Below, in pieces: positions 1-11,280 of a stretch of 64,000 bases of DNA. Source of the DNA: Otatea glauca. Its lineage: Eukaryota > Streptophyta > Magnoliopsida > Poales > Poaceae. The notes below the pieces were generated by a model. It was not told where the DNA came from, searched no databases, and saw nothing but the letters and a program-made list of their open reading frames with translations. The stretch is from positions 60,239,524 through 60,303,523 of the forward strand of contig CM070722.1 of the NCBI GenBank assembly GCA_036346275.1. The letters are read 5' to 3'. Each line of letters begins with the position of its first letter. Position 1 is the stretch's first letter. Made by a program: the position numbers and the translations under genes.

Positions 1-1183
1 GATGAGGACAGAGAGGGAGGAAAAGAGAAGGCACGCACGTTGTGACCGTGGCCGCGGCCGCTGGCCGCCGCCGACGAGCACGGGCTCTTGGAGAAGACTC
101 TCCGGACAATGCCGCCGGCGTGGCCCATACCCCGCCCGGCCGGAAGAGAGGGTTTCTGGCAGGACAGCAAGTGCTAACTAAACCTTACATGCTAGAGCTG
201 GATGTAAACCAGTCGGTGATCTTGCCAAGTTGCCATGGCCATGACCGACTGTGTCAATGTTCTCTCACCCCGCACTCTACAGTGACAGTAGCGTGTGTAC
301 TGTGATTATTCGGACGTGCAGTGCTAAGCGGCTTAGCCGGGCCTACACTGGCTTCCCCTTATAGCAACAGGCCAACGACCATGGCACAGATGGCTTTGCT
401 TTGGGCAAAGCCTCTGTGGGCGGGATGTGCTTTGGTGCAACTTTGTGTAAAGGCGCGGGCATTTGATTGGTGGATCCATGGAGCACACACTGTGGTGGTC
501 TTAATGATGAGAGAGAGAGAGAGAGAAGGCCTCATGTGTTAGGTTTTTTTTTTCTGGTCTGGCAGAGGCGGGAGACTTTAGAGCTGGAGTTGAGCATCTT
601 GTTTTACACTGTTCGAAGAAAGGGGGTTAAAAACAACGTTCTGATATGCTCACAGTCAATTGGCATCCAGTACCGGTACGTGTCTCTTGAGCTAAAGGGC
701 TAGTAGTAGATTGTTATCGTATGGTGTTTTATTTACAAATAAGTTAATCTTACGATCATTCGATCCTAGCTTCAAATCTTGTTTATCTGTTTTGGCTTGT
801 GGAATGAAAATGAGAATGTTCGTTATCATAGTATTTTTTTGGTATTACTTGCTACTCTAGAGGTAATGTACTTCTTGGTACTAACGATGTCGCAACTATA
901 TCTGTAGCTCCGTGATTTTTCAGTATACGATTCTAAGACCTAGAAAACGAGGATGAGACTGATGGGCATACCTATTCTAAGACGAAGTAATTTCTTCGAG
1001 CCAACAAATTATACCAAATTGTTTTTCAAAAACAATAGCTAATTCGGCTTATTACCATTGAGGTAGCACAAGGACACTAGGACCAGCTCTTTCTGTGTGT
1101 CTATTGCACGATAGATGACCCAGTTCTCTATGCTCCCCTCTCACCTCCATGTCATCTTATTTCTTATATGGCAAGACTTACAA
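1..1183. other. Intergenic DNA, no gene recognised
   Basis: I see no coding region with recognisable family features. The first 350 bases are GC-rich and could be the edge of a gene outside the window. A GA microsatellite lies at about 508-528 and a run of T at 543-551. The rest is AT-rich with stops in all frames. Confidence 0.5.
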
Positions 1184-1184
1184 A

Positions 1185-1441
1185 GAGCATGTAAAATAGG
1201 GTCACATCAACCATATGTAATCTTGCCGTATAAGATTTCTATGATGTAGATGAGAGAGAACGAGGAGAGAGAAAGAAGCCATCCGTCATGCAACAGATGG
1301 CCTTATAGACCGTTTTTTTTTTGTTTCCATGCTGTCTGTAAAAATTATGGGATCAGCTTAGAGACAACTCATTAGTTCTGTTTATAGATGATATGAAGAG
1401 TAATACAGACAACTGTTGTCTATACTATTATACACAGCCTT
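1185..1441 (+). repeat. MITE-like repeat, copy 1
   Basis: This stretch aligns by eye along its length with 1484-1756. Shared blocks in the same order are GCATGTA near the start, TAATCTTGCC, a GATGAGAGAG block, GAGAAAGAAGC, a T-rich tract, a CTGTCTGTA-like block and TTAGAGACAACTCATT. The ends are worn and no target duplication is clear. It is a small non-coding element of unknown superfamily. Confidence 0.45.
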
Positions 1442-1483
1442 AGTTGCTGGAGTGGGGGTTAGGGTGGCCGTACACAACTCTTA

Positions 1484-1756
1484 GGGCATGTACAGTGGGA
1501 TAATATCATTCGTTTGTAATCTTTGCCACGTAAGATTTTTAATGATGTGAATGAGAGAGTACGCATAGAGAAAGAAGCTGTCTAGCATGCACCAGACGGC
1601 TATAAGGCTCTTGTGGACAACTTTTTTGTTGTTGGTATCTATGTGTCTGTAGAAATTGTAGAGTCAACTTAGAGACAACTCATTGTATATAGATTGATTT
1701 TAGTTCTATCTATAAATGATATAAAAAAATATGATTATCTGTAGTATATGCCCTTG
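1484..1756 (+). repeat. MITE-like repeat, copy 2
   Basis: This is the better preserved partner of 1185-1441. It opens with AGGGCATGTAC and closes with GTATATGCCCT, an 11-bp inverted repeat with one mismatch. The flanks read TTA on the left and TTG on the right if the ends are trimmed by one base, which loosely fits a 3-bp PIF/Harbinger-type target site. The two copies lie in direct orientation about 45 bp apart. Confidence 0.45.
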
Positions 1757-2700
1757 AAATCCAAGTTAGGACTGAAATTTGTTGGTAAGACGTAGCAGTC
1801 GCTTAGCTTAGTTGTTTGAGAAAGAAGTGCAGGAAAGAGTGTTGGAAGGGTCCGGAAATAAAGGTTCTAGACGTGCACCCTTTTTACTGAACTGTCACAT
1901 GGCTTGCCTGATCCAACCTAATCTTGCCTTGCTTGCTCCTGGGTGTAGGCATATTCCACTCTCTCTCTCTCTCACACACACACATGTACACACACACTCA
2001 TGCTACAAATCGTTCGTACAAGTACACTAAGCACACAAGATTCAGTACCAGACAGTAGGTTTTCACATCAGAGGCCAGACGCCATCCTATAACAACGACG
2101 CAAGTACTGTACCGGTCTCCATTTGGCAACGACGTATGCAAGCCGTTTCAACTAGAGCGTCCATACATAATCCATTAGACCATGACAGAAAGGAGAGACA
2201 TAGTCTGTCCATGTCCACAGCATTCATCACGTACGGAAGCTTATGCAATCACTGCCTGAACATCTCGTACGACCTACTGTCCCCAAAAGAACAAATTAAG
2301 AACGCAAGCTTCTGTAGATCTGTACATAAAAGATCTATCTATCAAATCAGCGGCTGCAATAGTGCCATCATAGAGCAAGCGACCCAAGTATTGTATATTT
2401 GTATTCATACTCCAGCAAAGGATTTTCATCTGTAAAAAAGGCTCAAGAGTAAAATGCGTTTTGGTGTTTTCCTGCTTCGTCGACCCGCACATGCTGTAGA
2501 CATGTACATTGGGATCAGGATCATTCATCGCACGCGCTTCAGCTTCAGCACTCATCGACGTGTTCAGAGTTTATGAAGCTATTAACAAAATTTCAAGATC
2601 ATATTCATATGTTCATGGCTACTACATGCAATGCCGATGTGACTGCTCGCTGCTGTCGAAGTGTCGGTGCATCCACCACCAAATCCGCATGGCCTCGGAT
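1757..2700. other. Intergenic DNA with CT/CA microsatellite
   Basis: No gene is recognised. A compound microsatellite (CT)n then (CA)n lies at about 1961-1998. Open frames here (for example 2136-2435 plus and 2274-2555 minus) have no recognisable domain. Confidence 0.4.
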
Positions 2701-2706
2701 CAAGAT

Positions 2707-3439
2707 TTACTGAAGGTGGAGCTCAACTTGTTCTAAATTTACGGGTAGAGGGGCCGAGGGTTGGGGCAGAGCTTTTACCGGATTGACTGCTTCATCCGAG
2801 AGGTGCGAGTAGCCGAGGTTTTCCCATGGCTCCTAGTTGAATCCAGCACGTAGCGCCTGCTGAAGAAATGGAGAAACCAAATGAAAAATGGAGGTCAGCG
2901 TGTAAAAGAGCAGAACATAGGACTACAGGCAGTAATTGCAATTTACAAACGAGCAAGCAAAAGTTAGGTTTGTCAGAGAACTAGAAGCGAAGCTAGGAGT
3001 AAAAGTATAACAGCTGGAGGCCTGGACTAAAACCTAAGATGAAGCATCATTGACATAGGTAGGCCAGGAATGTCTCACCAGTCACCAGTCTCTTCGAGTA
3101 CCCCTTGGAGCAACCGGACGATCAATAGAGAAAAGAAATGGCAGTTCAGAGATCTTGGGAAAGATTTAAAAAGGTGAACTACATCTGACATACGCAAGCA
3201 ACCAAAAATTAATTTTGCAAATAAGGTATGGTCATCGTAGTTAGTACGTACCACCCGCACCACTTGTTCAGTTATTCTGCTACACCAATTGGTCACAGAG
3301 TGAGAGCTCTCTCTCCTGGCGTACTGAGACACTGAGAGCATCGTCCGTTGTCATATACACAGAGCATAAGCTCCTCATCACCAGTGGATGCGACCAGGTC
3401 AAGCTCGGCACTTCGGCAGAGCGCATCATAATAGGGGAC
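2707..3439 (-). pseudogene. Possible remnant of a multi-exon gene, function unknown
   Basis: Three minus-strand segments look exon-like. Segment B starts at 3439 after a pyrimidine-rich stretch ending in AG and reads QVPYYDALCRSAELDLVAST onward for about 50 residues before an in-frame stop near 3290. Segment C (3103-3079) lies between an AG after a CT-rich tract and a GTGAGA donor. Segment A starts at 2832 after CTAG, begins EPWENLGYSH and runs 41 residues to TAA at 2707-2709. The phrases look protein-like, but I do not recognise the family. The frames do not join cleanly, so this is either a decayed gene or the 3' end of a gene whose other exons I cannot place. It could also be chance. Confidence 0.28.
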
Positions 3440-5183
3440 CTGGCAGATGGAGAAATTTAAGCAAAACAAAATAAATAACTTTGATTAGCATGAGCTAAAC
3501 ATCACCTCTAAAATCTTGACAAGAAACAAGGAATCCAGCTAGCTAACATCTGAATTTATAAATATTGCTAATAATGAAGTGCAGAAATCATGAAATAAGC
3601 ACACGAGCAATCAAGGCATTTGCTTTAGTGTATGGCTATCTGCTTCATTTCATATCAATATATCTTTGTGCTATGGAACACTTGACATGGCAAACAATTG
3701 TTAGGATTGAATCACTCAAAACCCTTCTTATCACTTTGGAGATCACTTACTGATTTCTTCTCCTTCTCCTGTTGGGTATCTCTCTCACATAAACACACAC
3801 AAGAGGAGGTAGATGGACCCACTCCAAATGACTTATTTTATTCATTCATGGGATATGCTACTTATACAAGATAGAAGATTAACATGCATGACATAACAAC
3901 TCCTTAATTACCCACTAACTCTAGTATGCATAACAACTCCTTAATTACCCACTAACTCACATAATGCACAAGCACTAATGACAAGATTAGAGCTAACAAC
4001 AATATGATCCTTGATATTCTGCATAGATGTTAATCAAACACGACTCTTGTTATAATGATCAATAATGTTCTGTTGACATTTCAGTCCCATGAAAGCTAGA
4101 AGAAATAACAGAAAGCACTGGCCAATATTTTTCTCATCACCATTAAAAGGAGCTTTGTCTATGAATAACTTGCATTGTATCAAAAAGTTGCAAGGTGGAA
4201 GAAAAGAATCATTGCATTGATTACTCTACAAATAACACATTCTAGAAGGATGCTTCTGTAATTATTCTTTCATAGTTGAGGATTGATAAAACTACAGGTT
4301 TAATAAAACAGAATTTACTCAAGGAAGAAAGCAATTCAAGGGATAGAATTTACTAAAAACTTCAGCACAAACAACAAGACTGTACCTACATAAATCAAGC
4401 ATAATATGCACCAGACAGTCTGAGACTCGTATTTGTCATGTAGGTCAAAGATGAACTCAAGCTCAAGACATACAGATGCCATAGAACAAAGTACACTAAA
4501 CTATCCTTACAATATTCCAGAAGCCTATTACAGATAGATATTAATATAACAGGTTGACTTGCCTTGAATCCTAATTCATCCAATTTGTCTGCAACTAGCT
4601 ATGCTATCCACTAGTAATACAAGCTAGCATTTCGTATCTCTAAGCAGAGATCAGGGGAAAACATAAAACAGACTACCAAACCAAGTACAGCAAAACGTAC
4701 TCATACTTTAAAGAAGCCAATAGTTGTTGACAGCTTGCCTGACAGTCTCACTGCTGTCTCAATGGTGGCTGAGGCTATCCCGTCCTAGAATCCTAGCCTG
4801 CCATGTCTAAAAAGTCTCTGGAGTTGCACCCACATTAACCATATGCTGTAAAACGGATAAGAATATCCTTGTTGAGCAGATTGTTCATTATTTCTATCAA
4901 CTGATGAGCTGAATTTTGCACGATGCCAGCTAGTGTAAAGTTTCAGTGGCAGTTCATATTTGTAGAGCCTTTTCAGAATAATACATGCTAGAAATTCGTT
5001 CCAGACTCCCAAGTCCCAATAGTTCAGAAATGACTCAACAGTATTAACTCAGAGCTCACAATCACCAACAAAAGCAGAACCATGAAAATTATATGGACTG
5101 TCCTCATCTGTATCCATGTCCTCGGAAGGCTACAAGTTCTGAAGCTGCCTCATTAACATTGCATACATGTAGTTTGCTTCTGT
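3440..5183. other. AT-rich intergenic DNA with a 37-bp duplication
   Basis: No gene is recognised. At about 3892-3965 a 37-bp unit starting CATAACAACTCC is present twice in tandem. The part next to 5184 would be the 3' side of the PPR pseudogene. Confidence 0.45.
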
Positions 5184-6904
5184 TTACATCAATCCAGCAT
5201 TCCAGCTCTTTCCGGGAGCCTTTTTCACATCCCTCGATTTCATCAGCCTCCTTATCTCCAAAGCATCTTCCCATCGCCCAACTGTTCTGTACACATTTTC
5301 AAGAAGTCATTTTCTTTGCGACCCTCTCTGCTACATCTTGGTTAGAACGTGTGGCAGAAGCGCCAAGGATTGCTGCCCATAAGGACGAATCATCCCTAAA
5401 GGGTGATTTGTTTATCAGATCTTCAGCCTCTTCCAGGAGCTCTGCTCTACTGAGAAGGTCGACCATGCAATTGTAATGTTCAATTCCAGGGGTAATGCCA
5501 TAGTCCTTGCTCACAGAGTTGAAGTAGTTCCTTCTTTGCTCAACCATTCCAGCTTGACTACATGTGAAAAGAACACCAATGAAACTAATCTAGTCAGGCC
5601 TGGGCCATTCCCCGACCATCTGATTGAACAAATTGATAGCTCGTTCACCATGGTCATTCTGAGCGAAACCACCAATCATGGCATTCCAAGTAATCCTTTT
5701 ACGAACACTGCTGCTCGCTTTAAAAACTCTATACGCATAGTTCATCACACCACATTTTGCATATAGGTCCACAAGTGCAGATTCAACAACCACATCTCTC
5801 CAGCCTCCATTCCTCAGAAACCGGCAATGTATCGATTTTCCTAGCTTGACAGCAGACAGACCAGCACATGCCCTCAGAACAGTCCCCAAGCTATACCAGT
5901 CATTGTCCTCCTCATCCATCTGCCGAAACAACGCAAGAACCTTCTCGTACTCCCCATTCTGGTAATACCCTACAAGCAACGCGCACCATGAAACTGCATT
6001 CCTGACCTGCATCCTGTTAAACACCTTACGTGCGTCCGCCATCATCCCGCACTTGGCTTACATGTCCAACGTGCTGCTCTCCACGATCACATTCCCATAC
6101 AGACCACGGGTGACCACCTGCGCATGTGCCTCCCTCCCCTGCCTCGCTCTCTTCAAGTTCACCAGCGCTGTCATCATCAAACCAAACGTGCAGCTGTCCG
6201 GCCTAACCCCATTCCTCGTCAGCACTGACCGGAACCAGTCAACGGCCTCCTTGAACCAATCGTTCCGCAGAAATGCCGATATCAACAACGTGTAGCATAT
6301 CCCGTCCGGGGCGCGCATTTCCTCGAACGCCTTCCGCGCGTCACCTGGCGCGGCCGCATGGCCGTACATGCCCACCAGCGCGCTTAGCACGACGTCGTCG
6401 TCGCCGAATCCCCGTACAAGGTTGCTCCCGTGGACGCAGGCGCCCGCATTGCGGTCGCGGAGCACGGCGCAGGCCTTGACCGCGGCAGAGAGCGCGTGGG
6501 CGTTGGGCGAGACGCCGTCGGCGCCGGCGAGCATGTACCTGAGGGAGTCGAGTGCGCCGTGCGGGAGCCCCGCACGGAGGAACGCGGCGAGGATGGAGGA
6601 GCGCGCGATGACGTCGCGGCGGGGCAGGTAGTCGAACGCCCTGAGCGCGTTGGGGAGGCGGACGTAGAAGGCGAGTAGGGCGTTGGCGACGTAGCGGTCG
6701 GCGAGGAAGCACGTGTGCTCGGAGCGGGCGCCGAGGCAGTACCCGAGGCGGGGTGGTAGGTGGCGGAGGAGGACAGCGGCGAGGGAGACGGGGGAGGAGG
6801 GGGGCGCGCCGCGGCGTGGGAGTCAAGGAGGCGGAGGACGGCGAGGTGGGGCGCTGAAGAGGGAGGCCTCGGCGGGGCATCGTGCCTGCGGGCTCCCACC
6901 GCAT
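5184..6904 (-). pseudogene. Pentatricopeptide-repeat (PPR) protein pseudogene
   Basis: PPR proteins bind organelle RNA and guide its processing or editing. Reading the minus strand from about 6904, the frame carries successive PPR motifs typical of the PLS class: DRYVANALLAFY, DDVVLSALVGMYGHA, VIVESSTLDM, then AKCGMMADARKVF, VESALVDLYAKCG, RITWNAMIGGFAQN and GIEHYNCMVDLLSRA. The end (KSPFRDDSSLWAAILGAS and a short tail to the stop at 5184) resembles an E-type C-terminus without a DYW domain. The gene is intronless, as usual for PPR genes. It is broken: TAA at 6058-6060 and TAG at 5590-5592 each sit where the motif normally has tyrosine, the frame shifts near 6790 in a C-rich tract, and about 40-50 coding bases are missing just after codon AAAATG near 5303. 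The layout recalls Arabidopsis At1g03540-type proteins, but that is from memory. Confidence 0.88.
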
Positions 6905-7659
6905 CGTGTTCGTTTTCGCGGAGTGCGGTGCGGATGGCGGATGGACGAGGATGCAGTGCAGCCGCGCGGTCGCAGTGACGTGCTAATGTGCGGGCGATCT
7001 CGTTTTTCAGCCGTCCGTTCCAGAATCCGATGGTCCGGATATCATGCTGCGGTTCCAGTCTCCGGTAGTCGAGATCGAGGAATCTCGGGCGTGGATTCCA
7101 TATTATCATTGCATTTCTGAATCAACAAGTTGTGATGCTACTATACGTTGCTGTGGCAAATGGTTTAGTTCAATAAATCAATGTACGAGATTCAGTGCAA
7201 ACAGAACGTTTCATGATAAGCGTCATCCGTTTCGTCATGATATTGTATTTTAAGCGCTGGTGTAAGTTGGGACACAATTGCGATTAGTATTGGAGGGTCT
7301 AAAAAGGCAAGGTTTTATACATGCAGAAACATGTGTTATGCAGAGAATGCATAATAATAGACTTAAGAGGACATGTAGCTAGGCTCTCAAATTACATCAT
7401 GCCCACTTTGCAGAAGAAGAAAAAAAGCAGTATTCCGAGATATCTACGATATATAGTACGTGCTTCACACATACACACAAAACACGATTTTATTTATTCA
7501 GTGGTTGCTAGTACACAAGATACAACTGATACTAAGATAAGACATCGACACTACCAGCGACGACTTCACCTGATTGCTTCAATTGAAACCTTAACATGAC
7601 CAGACTAAAATGCCTTGTCACCCTTATTGACTTGACTATTATTACGATCATTCGTACAC
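6905..7659. other. Upstream region of the PPR pseudogene and intergenic DNA
   Basis: The sequence falls from GC-rich (to about 6980) to AT-rich. No gene, repeat or clear promoter is recognised. The 3' UTR of the acidic-protein gene probably lies in 7500-7750, since that gene is read leftward. Confidence 0.4.
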
Positions 7660-7750
7660 TTAGGCGAAAGCGAGCTGAGTACGGGAACAGACGATCGAAG
7701 ACATTCCTAGAAAACGATCGAGTCCGGCCACCACACTCGAAATCCGTCCC

Positions 7751-8414
7751 CTACTCCTCGTGAACCTTCTTCTCAGACGCATCTTCCTTGTTATCTTGCA
7801 GCAGTACCTTGTCGTCATTCGTCGCTTCCTCGCCGGCTGCCTCCTCCCCCTCAGTAGCCACGGGCGCTGCCGCCGGCGCAGCGACATCCTCGTCAGGCTC
7901 ATCATCGACGGGGACAACCGCCGCCTTGGACGCCGCTTTCTCGGTCTTCTTTGCCTCACGGCCGCGTCGTTCCTCCTTGGGCTCCTTTGCTTCAACAACC
8001 GCAGGGTCCTCGTGCCGGACGGTGAGCCTGGCTTCAACTTCTTGTGCTATTCCCTGGTCCTCGTCAGCGTCAATGGTGAGGACTTCTTCGTGCTTACCCT
8101 CCGCTTCCTTGGACTCGCCATTGCTATGCACCTTCTCATGTGGAGCTTGTTCTATTTCGGTGCTGGGCATGTCTTGGACACCGTCGTTTTCATCCTCCTT
8201 TAATAAGTAGTTGTTGTCGTGGACGGCTGCTGAGACCACTTGTTGAACCTTCGATCGAAAAGACAGAAACAAAATTGACTAACATGGAACATGCACGCAT
8301 GCAGCTATAATTCGATCAAGCTCTTATGCATGTTACTGTCAGTTCTTGGCATGCATATATGTTGAGAGAAAATGAGAATTAACAAGGAGTTATGTAAACC
8401 TCAGCCGTTGCCAT
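7751..8414 (-). CDS. Two-exon gene for an acidic, Glu/Ala/Lys-rich protein of unknown function
   Basis: Exon 1 is only 15 bases (8414-8400, MATAE) and ends at a GT donor. The intron 8399-8249 ends in a pyrimidine-rich tract and AG. Exon 2 (8248-7751) continues in frame with VQQVVSAAVHDNNYLLKEDE and ends HEE-stop, giving 170 residues. The protein has no signal peptide or membrane segment. It is low in hydrophobic residues and dominated by E, D, K and A with runs such as EAKKTEKAASKAA and VAAPAAAPVA, so it is probably mostly disordered and cytosolic. The alternative start inside the intron (MFLSFRSK) is less likely because the splice signals are good, the exon 1 ATG follows a TATA box at usual distance and MATAE joins without a frame break. 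I do not recognise the family with certainty; short plant proteins starting MAT-E-V with Glu-rich bodies are known but poorly characterised. Confidence 0.7.
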
Positions 8415-8507
8415 TGTGCAGGAGAACACTACCAACGTCTTACTATGCAGCTGCAAAGTAAGTGTGCTTGCGAGTAGGATGGCTTTCATATGCAAGGGCC
8501 AATGTGC

Positions 8508-8515
8508 TTATATAG
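8508..8515 (-). promoter_or_regulatory. TATA box of the acidic-protein gene
   Basis: The minus strand reads CTATATAA, 94 bp upstream of the exon 1 ATG at 8414. A start site about 30 bp downstream would give a leader of roughly 60 bases, normal for a plant gene. Confidence 0.6.
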
Positions 8516-9172
8516 AGGTGGTCAGCAAAGGCAACAAGGACCGACTAGCTAGTAGCAATAGAAATATATATCAGCCCAGATTTAAACAACAGCAAATCCC
8601 GATCAGTCTACACAGCAAAAAAAGGAGGACACCACTTTTCTTTCCTGCCACAATATCAGAACCATGCATGGTTGCATGTCATCTCTGTAGTTTAGCATCT
8701 TTTTTTTTTGTCTCTTAAAGGCTTATTTATCCTAAGTTTCGATGTACTGTCCAGTCCTTAGATGACCTATCGCAAGTCTCTCTCGGCTTGCGATTAAAAA
8801 TTTCTGTTACTCTGTTCTACTTGAATAAAAGGTAGAGCTCCTGTCAATCTTAAAAAGATTAGCAATAGTAATATGGATCAATGATGATGAGATCTTCTTG
8901 GATCGAGTTTTAGTCGGGATCGATGCCTCCTGCCTCTCGATCTCACGCATGGCGCTGAACTCAAGTCCTACATACGGGGAGATGTCCTGCCTAGAGGCGA
9001 CACGAGATCGAATTCAGGAGATCATAGCTAGCTTGCAGCCACATACACATACTTGACTACTTTGGTTTCGTTAATTAATGAAATCGGGAAACCTTATATC
9101 GAAAGAAAAAAGCTTGCAGTCACATACACAACTGCCTGGTGTCGATCGATATATACTTGGACATTGTACATA
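8516..9172. other. Intergenic DNA upstream of the acidic-protein gene
   Basis: No coding region is recognised. It holds an A-rich tract near 8619-8630, a T run at 8699-8711 and general AT-rich sequence. Confidence 0.4.
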
Positions 9173-9402
9173 CTCCCTCCAATTATAAATAATTGTCGTT
9201 TTGGATATATGTGCATGTCAAACTTTCGAAGTTTTAAACATTAATATATTTTAAATATTTAAATTGGATACATAAAAATCATGTGTGTAGATTTGTTTCG
9301 AAAAAATATCTTTATAATATTATAATAGAAATTAGTAGTTAAACTTGTGTTTTGAAGACCGTATCGATGTCCAAAACGACAACTATTTGTGTTTGTAGAG
9401 AG
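9173..9402. mobile_element. Stowaway-type MITE
   Basis: The element is flanked by TA on both sides (9171-9172 and 9403-9404). It opens CTCCCTCCAATTATAAATAA and closes with the inverse of CTCTCTACAAACACAAATAG. Both arms continue into TGTCGTTTTGGA, giving an inverted repeat of about 40 bp. TA target duplication and CTCCCTCC ends are hallmarks of Stowaway (Tc1/mariner) MITEs in grasses. It has no coding capacity. Confidence 0.85.
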
Positions 9403-9404
9403 TA

Positions 9405-10178
9405 AACACCAAACTATACCAATGGATCACGAGCAGATCTGGGGGATGTCAAGTATGCACCGGCATACCAAAAAATTTGAATAACGCCAGGAGATCACTT
9501 CTTCATTGGGCTAAAATTGTTGATTAAATTAGTTCTGATTTTAATGGTTTAGGATTTATAAGACCTTAAAACTATTTGTATTGTACTTTTAACAAATTTC
9601 GTATATAGGTATTAGATTTAGGATGTTACGGAACAATTATACCAATAGAGTTGTACGTATAAAGCATATACCCACTTTACAAGATTTTTAGTTCCGTTGT
9701 CGCAATGGATGGATGAGACTAGCGGGTTGGTGGACGTACGATAGCAAGAAGGGAGTGCATCATCACGCATCCACGCACGGCGTTCGTTGTCTCGAATCTC
9801 ACACGCACGGCCTCGCGCCTCGCGGTGTAGAGCATGTACGTGACAGTGCTCCACTTCCCGATCCCCCGTGCCTGGTGCCGGTGCCCCCTTCTCACCTCGG
9901 CGCCGCGTGACGCACACCGGGGCGCGCGATGCGGCGGAGCCCAAGCCGAGCAAGCCACGCAGCAGCTCGGCCTTATTCGTGCGCTCCCCGTACTCGTCAG
10001 CCGCCACCCCTTGGATTAGCGCCCCCGGATCTGTGAGCGGAGCAGCTGGTGGGGCGGCCCGGCTGGGGCGGAAACGGAGATAGAAAGGCCGCCTCCGACC
10101 GCCCAGCGTACAGACCGCCGTTCCGCGCGTGCCTTGGTGTCTCTTTGACTGGATCTACAGCTCTACACTGGTAGTTGC
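9405..10178. other. Intergenic DNA next to the MULE
   Basis: The left half is AT-rich. From 9700 to 10,140 the sequence is GC-rich and has a minus-strand open frame with a possible donor (CGAG then GTGAGA near 9895), but no recognisable domain and no good ATG. It may be a worn gene edge. Confidence 0.3.
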
Positions 10179-10187
10179 TCGAATTGA

Positions 10188-10300
10188 GAATTTTTTTTAT
10201 TTAATATTTTTTTTTATTCTTTTTTTCAAAACTATGCGTCCGAATTAAAATTTTACAAAATACCCCGATCGTCGTAGTATGGGGCGATCGCCCCATACAC
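10188..10300 (+). repeat. Left terminal inverted repeat of the MULE
   Basis: It begins GAATTTTTTTT, runs through AT-rich sequence and TATGCGTCCGAA, and ends with the palindrome GGCGATCGCC at 10283-10292. A second GGCGATCGC lies just inside at 10376-10384. Confidence 0.85.
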
Positions 10301-10559
10301 GGCGATAGCTCCTCCACCGAATTTCGCGTGTGCTCTCACGACGCCACATTCGTGGACCCTCCTGTCGCCGAGACGGGCGATCGCTCGAGCAGGCGACAGC
10401 GGCTTTAAAGCCCTCTCGCCGCTACAGTAGCAAACAAGTGAGGCGTACAAACGAAGAGAAAAGAGAAAGAGAAAGAAGAAGAGAAAGAAGAAGAAAAAGA
10501 AGAAAAAGGGAAAAAAAGTCGATTCGTCGTTTCTGCGAAGGTATTTTTTACAAATTTTA

Positions 10560-11240
10560 TAAATCTATTATTTAGGAATTTTACGATTTTGTAGTGTTTA
10601 GAAAATACTGTAGGACTGTTTTTGTCATTAGAATTCTAATGTAGCATGTAATATCCAGTCGAATTTAGGATTGTGTAGCGTTTAGAACTTTAATGTAGTA
10701 TTTAGTTTTTAGAAATTTGAGGACCGTATAGTATTAAGTACGTTACAAATTTAGTGTAGTATTAGAAATTTATTGTAGTGTTTAGAAAATTTAGGATTGT
10801 GTAGCGCTTACATTTTCTGATAGTGTTGTTTAGAAATTTAATGTCATGATTCATATTTAGAACTTTAATGTACTATTTAGTTTTTAGAAATTTCAGGACT
10901 GTATAGTATTAAGTACGTTACAAATTTATTTTTAGTCTTAGAAATTTATTGTAGTGTTTAGAAAATTTAGGATTGTGTAGCGTTTACAATTTCTCGAATA
11001 GTGTTGTTTAGAAATTTAATGTCGCAGATTCATATTTAGAACTTTAATGTACTATTTAGTTTTAGAAATTTCAGGATCAGTATAGTATTAAGTACGTTAC
11101 AAATTTATTGTAGTGTTTAGAAAATTTAGGATTGTGTAGCGTTTACAATTTCTCGGATAGTGTTGTTTAGAAATTTAATGTCGCATTCATATTTAGAACT
11201 TTAATGTACTATTTAGTTTTAGAAATTTCAGGATCAGATT
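10560..11240 (+). repeat. Tandem array in the MULE leader
   Basis: An AT-rich unit of about 160-175 bp is repeated roughly four times. Each unit contains GTAGCGTTTAC (or close), AGTGTTGTTTAGAAATTTAA, ATTTAGAACTTTAATGTA and AAGTACGTTACAAATTTA. It lies between the left terminal repeat and the transposase start, where rice MULEs often have a leader or first intron. Confidence 0.75.
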
Positions 11241-11280
11241 GTATTTTAGAGTAATATTTTTCCGTCGGACGTTGCAAAGC

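Noticed and set aside
6341..7109. Long minus-strand open frames rich in Arg/Pro over the PPR region
   Set aside because: They are out-of-frame readings of the GC-rich N-terminal part of the PPR pseudogene, apart from a short piece joined to it by a frameshift.
9618..10007. 129-residue minus-strand open frame
   Set aside because: It lacks an ATG start and any known domain, and much of it is GC-driven; kept only as a note in the interval description.
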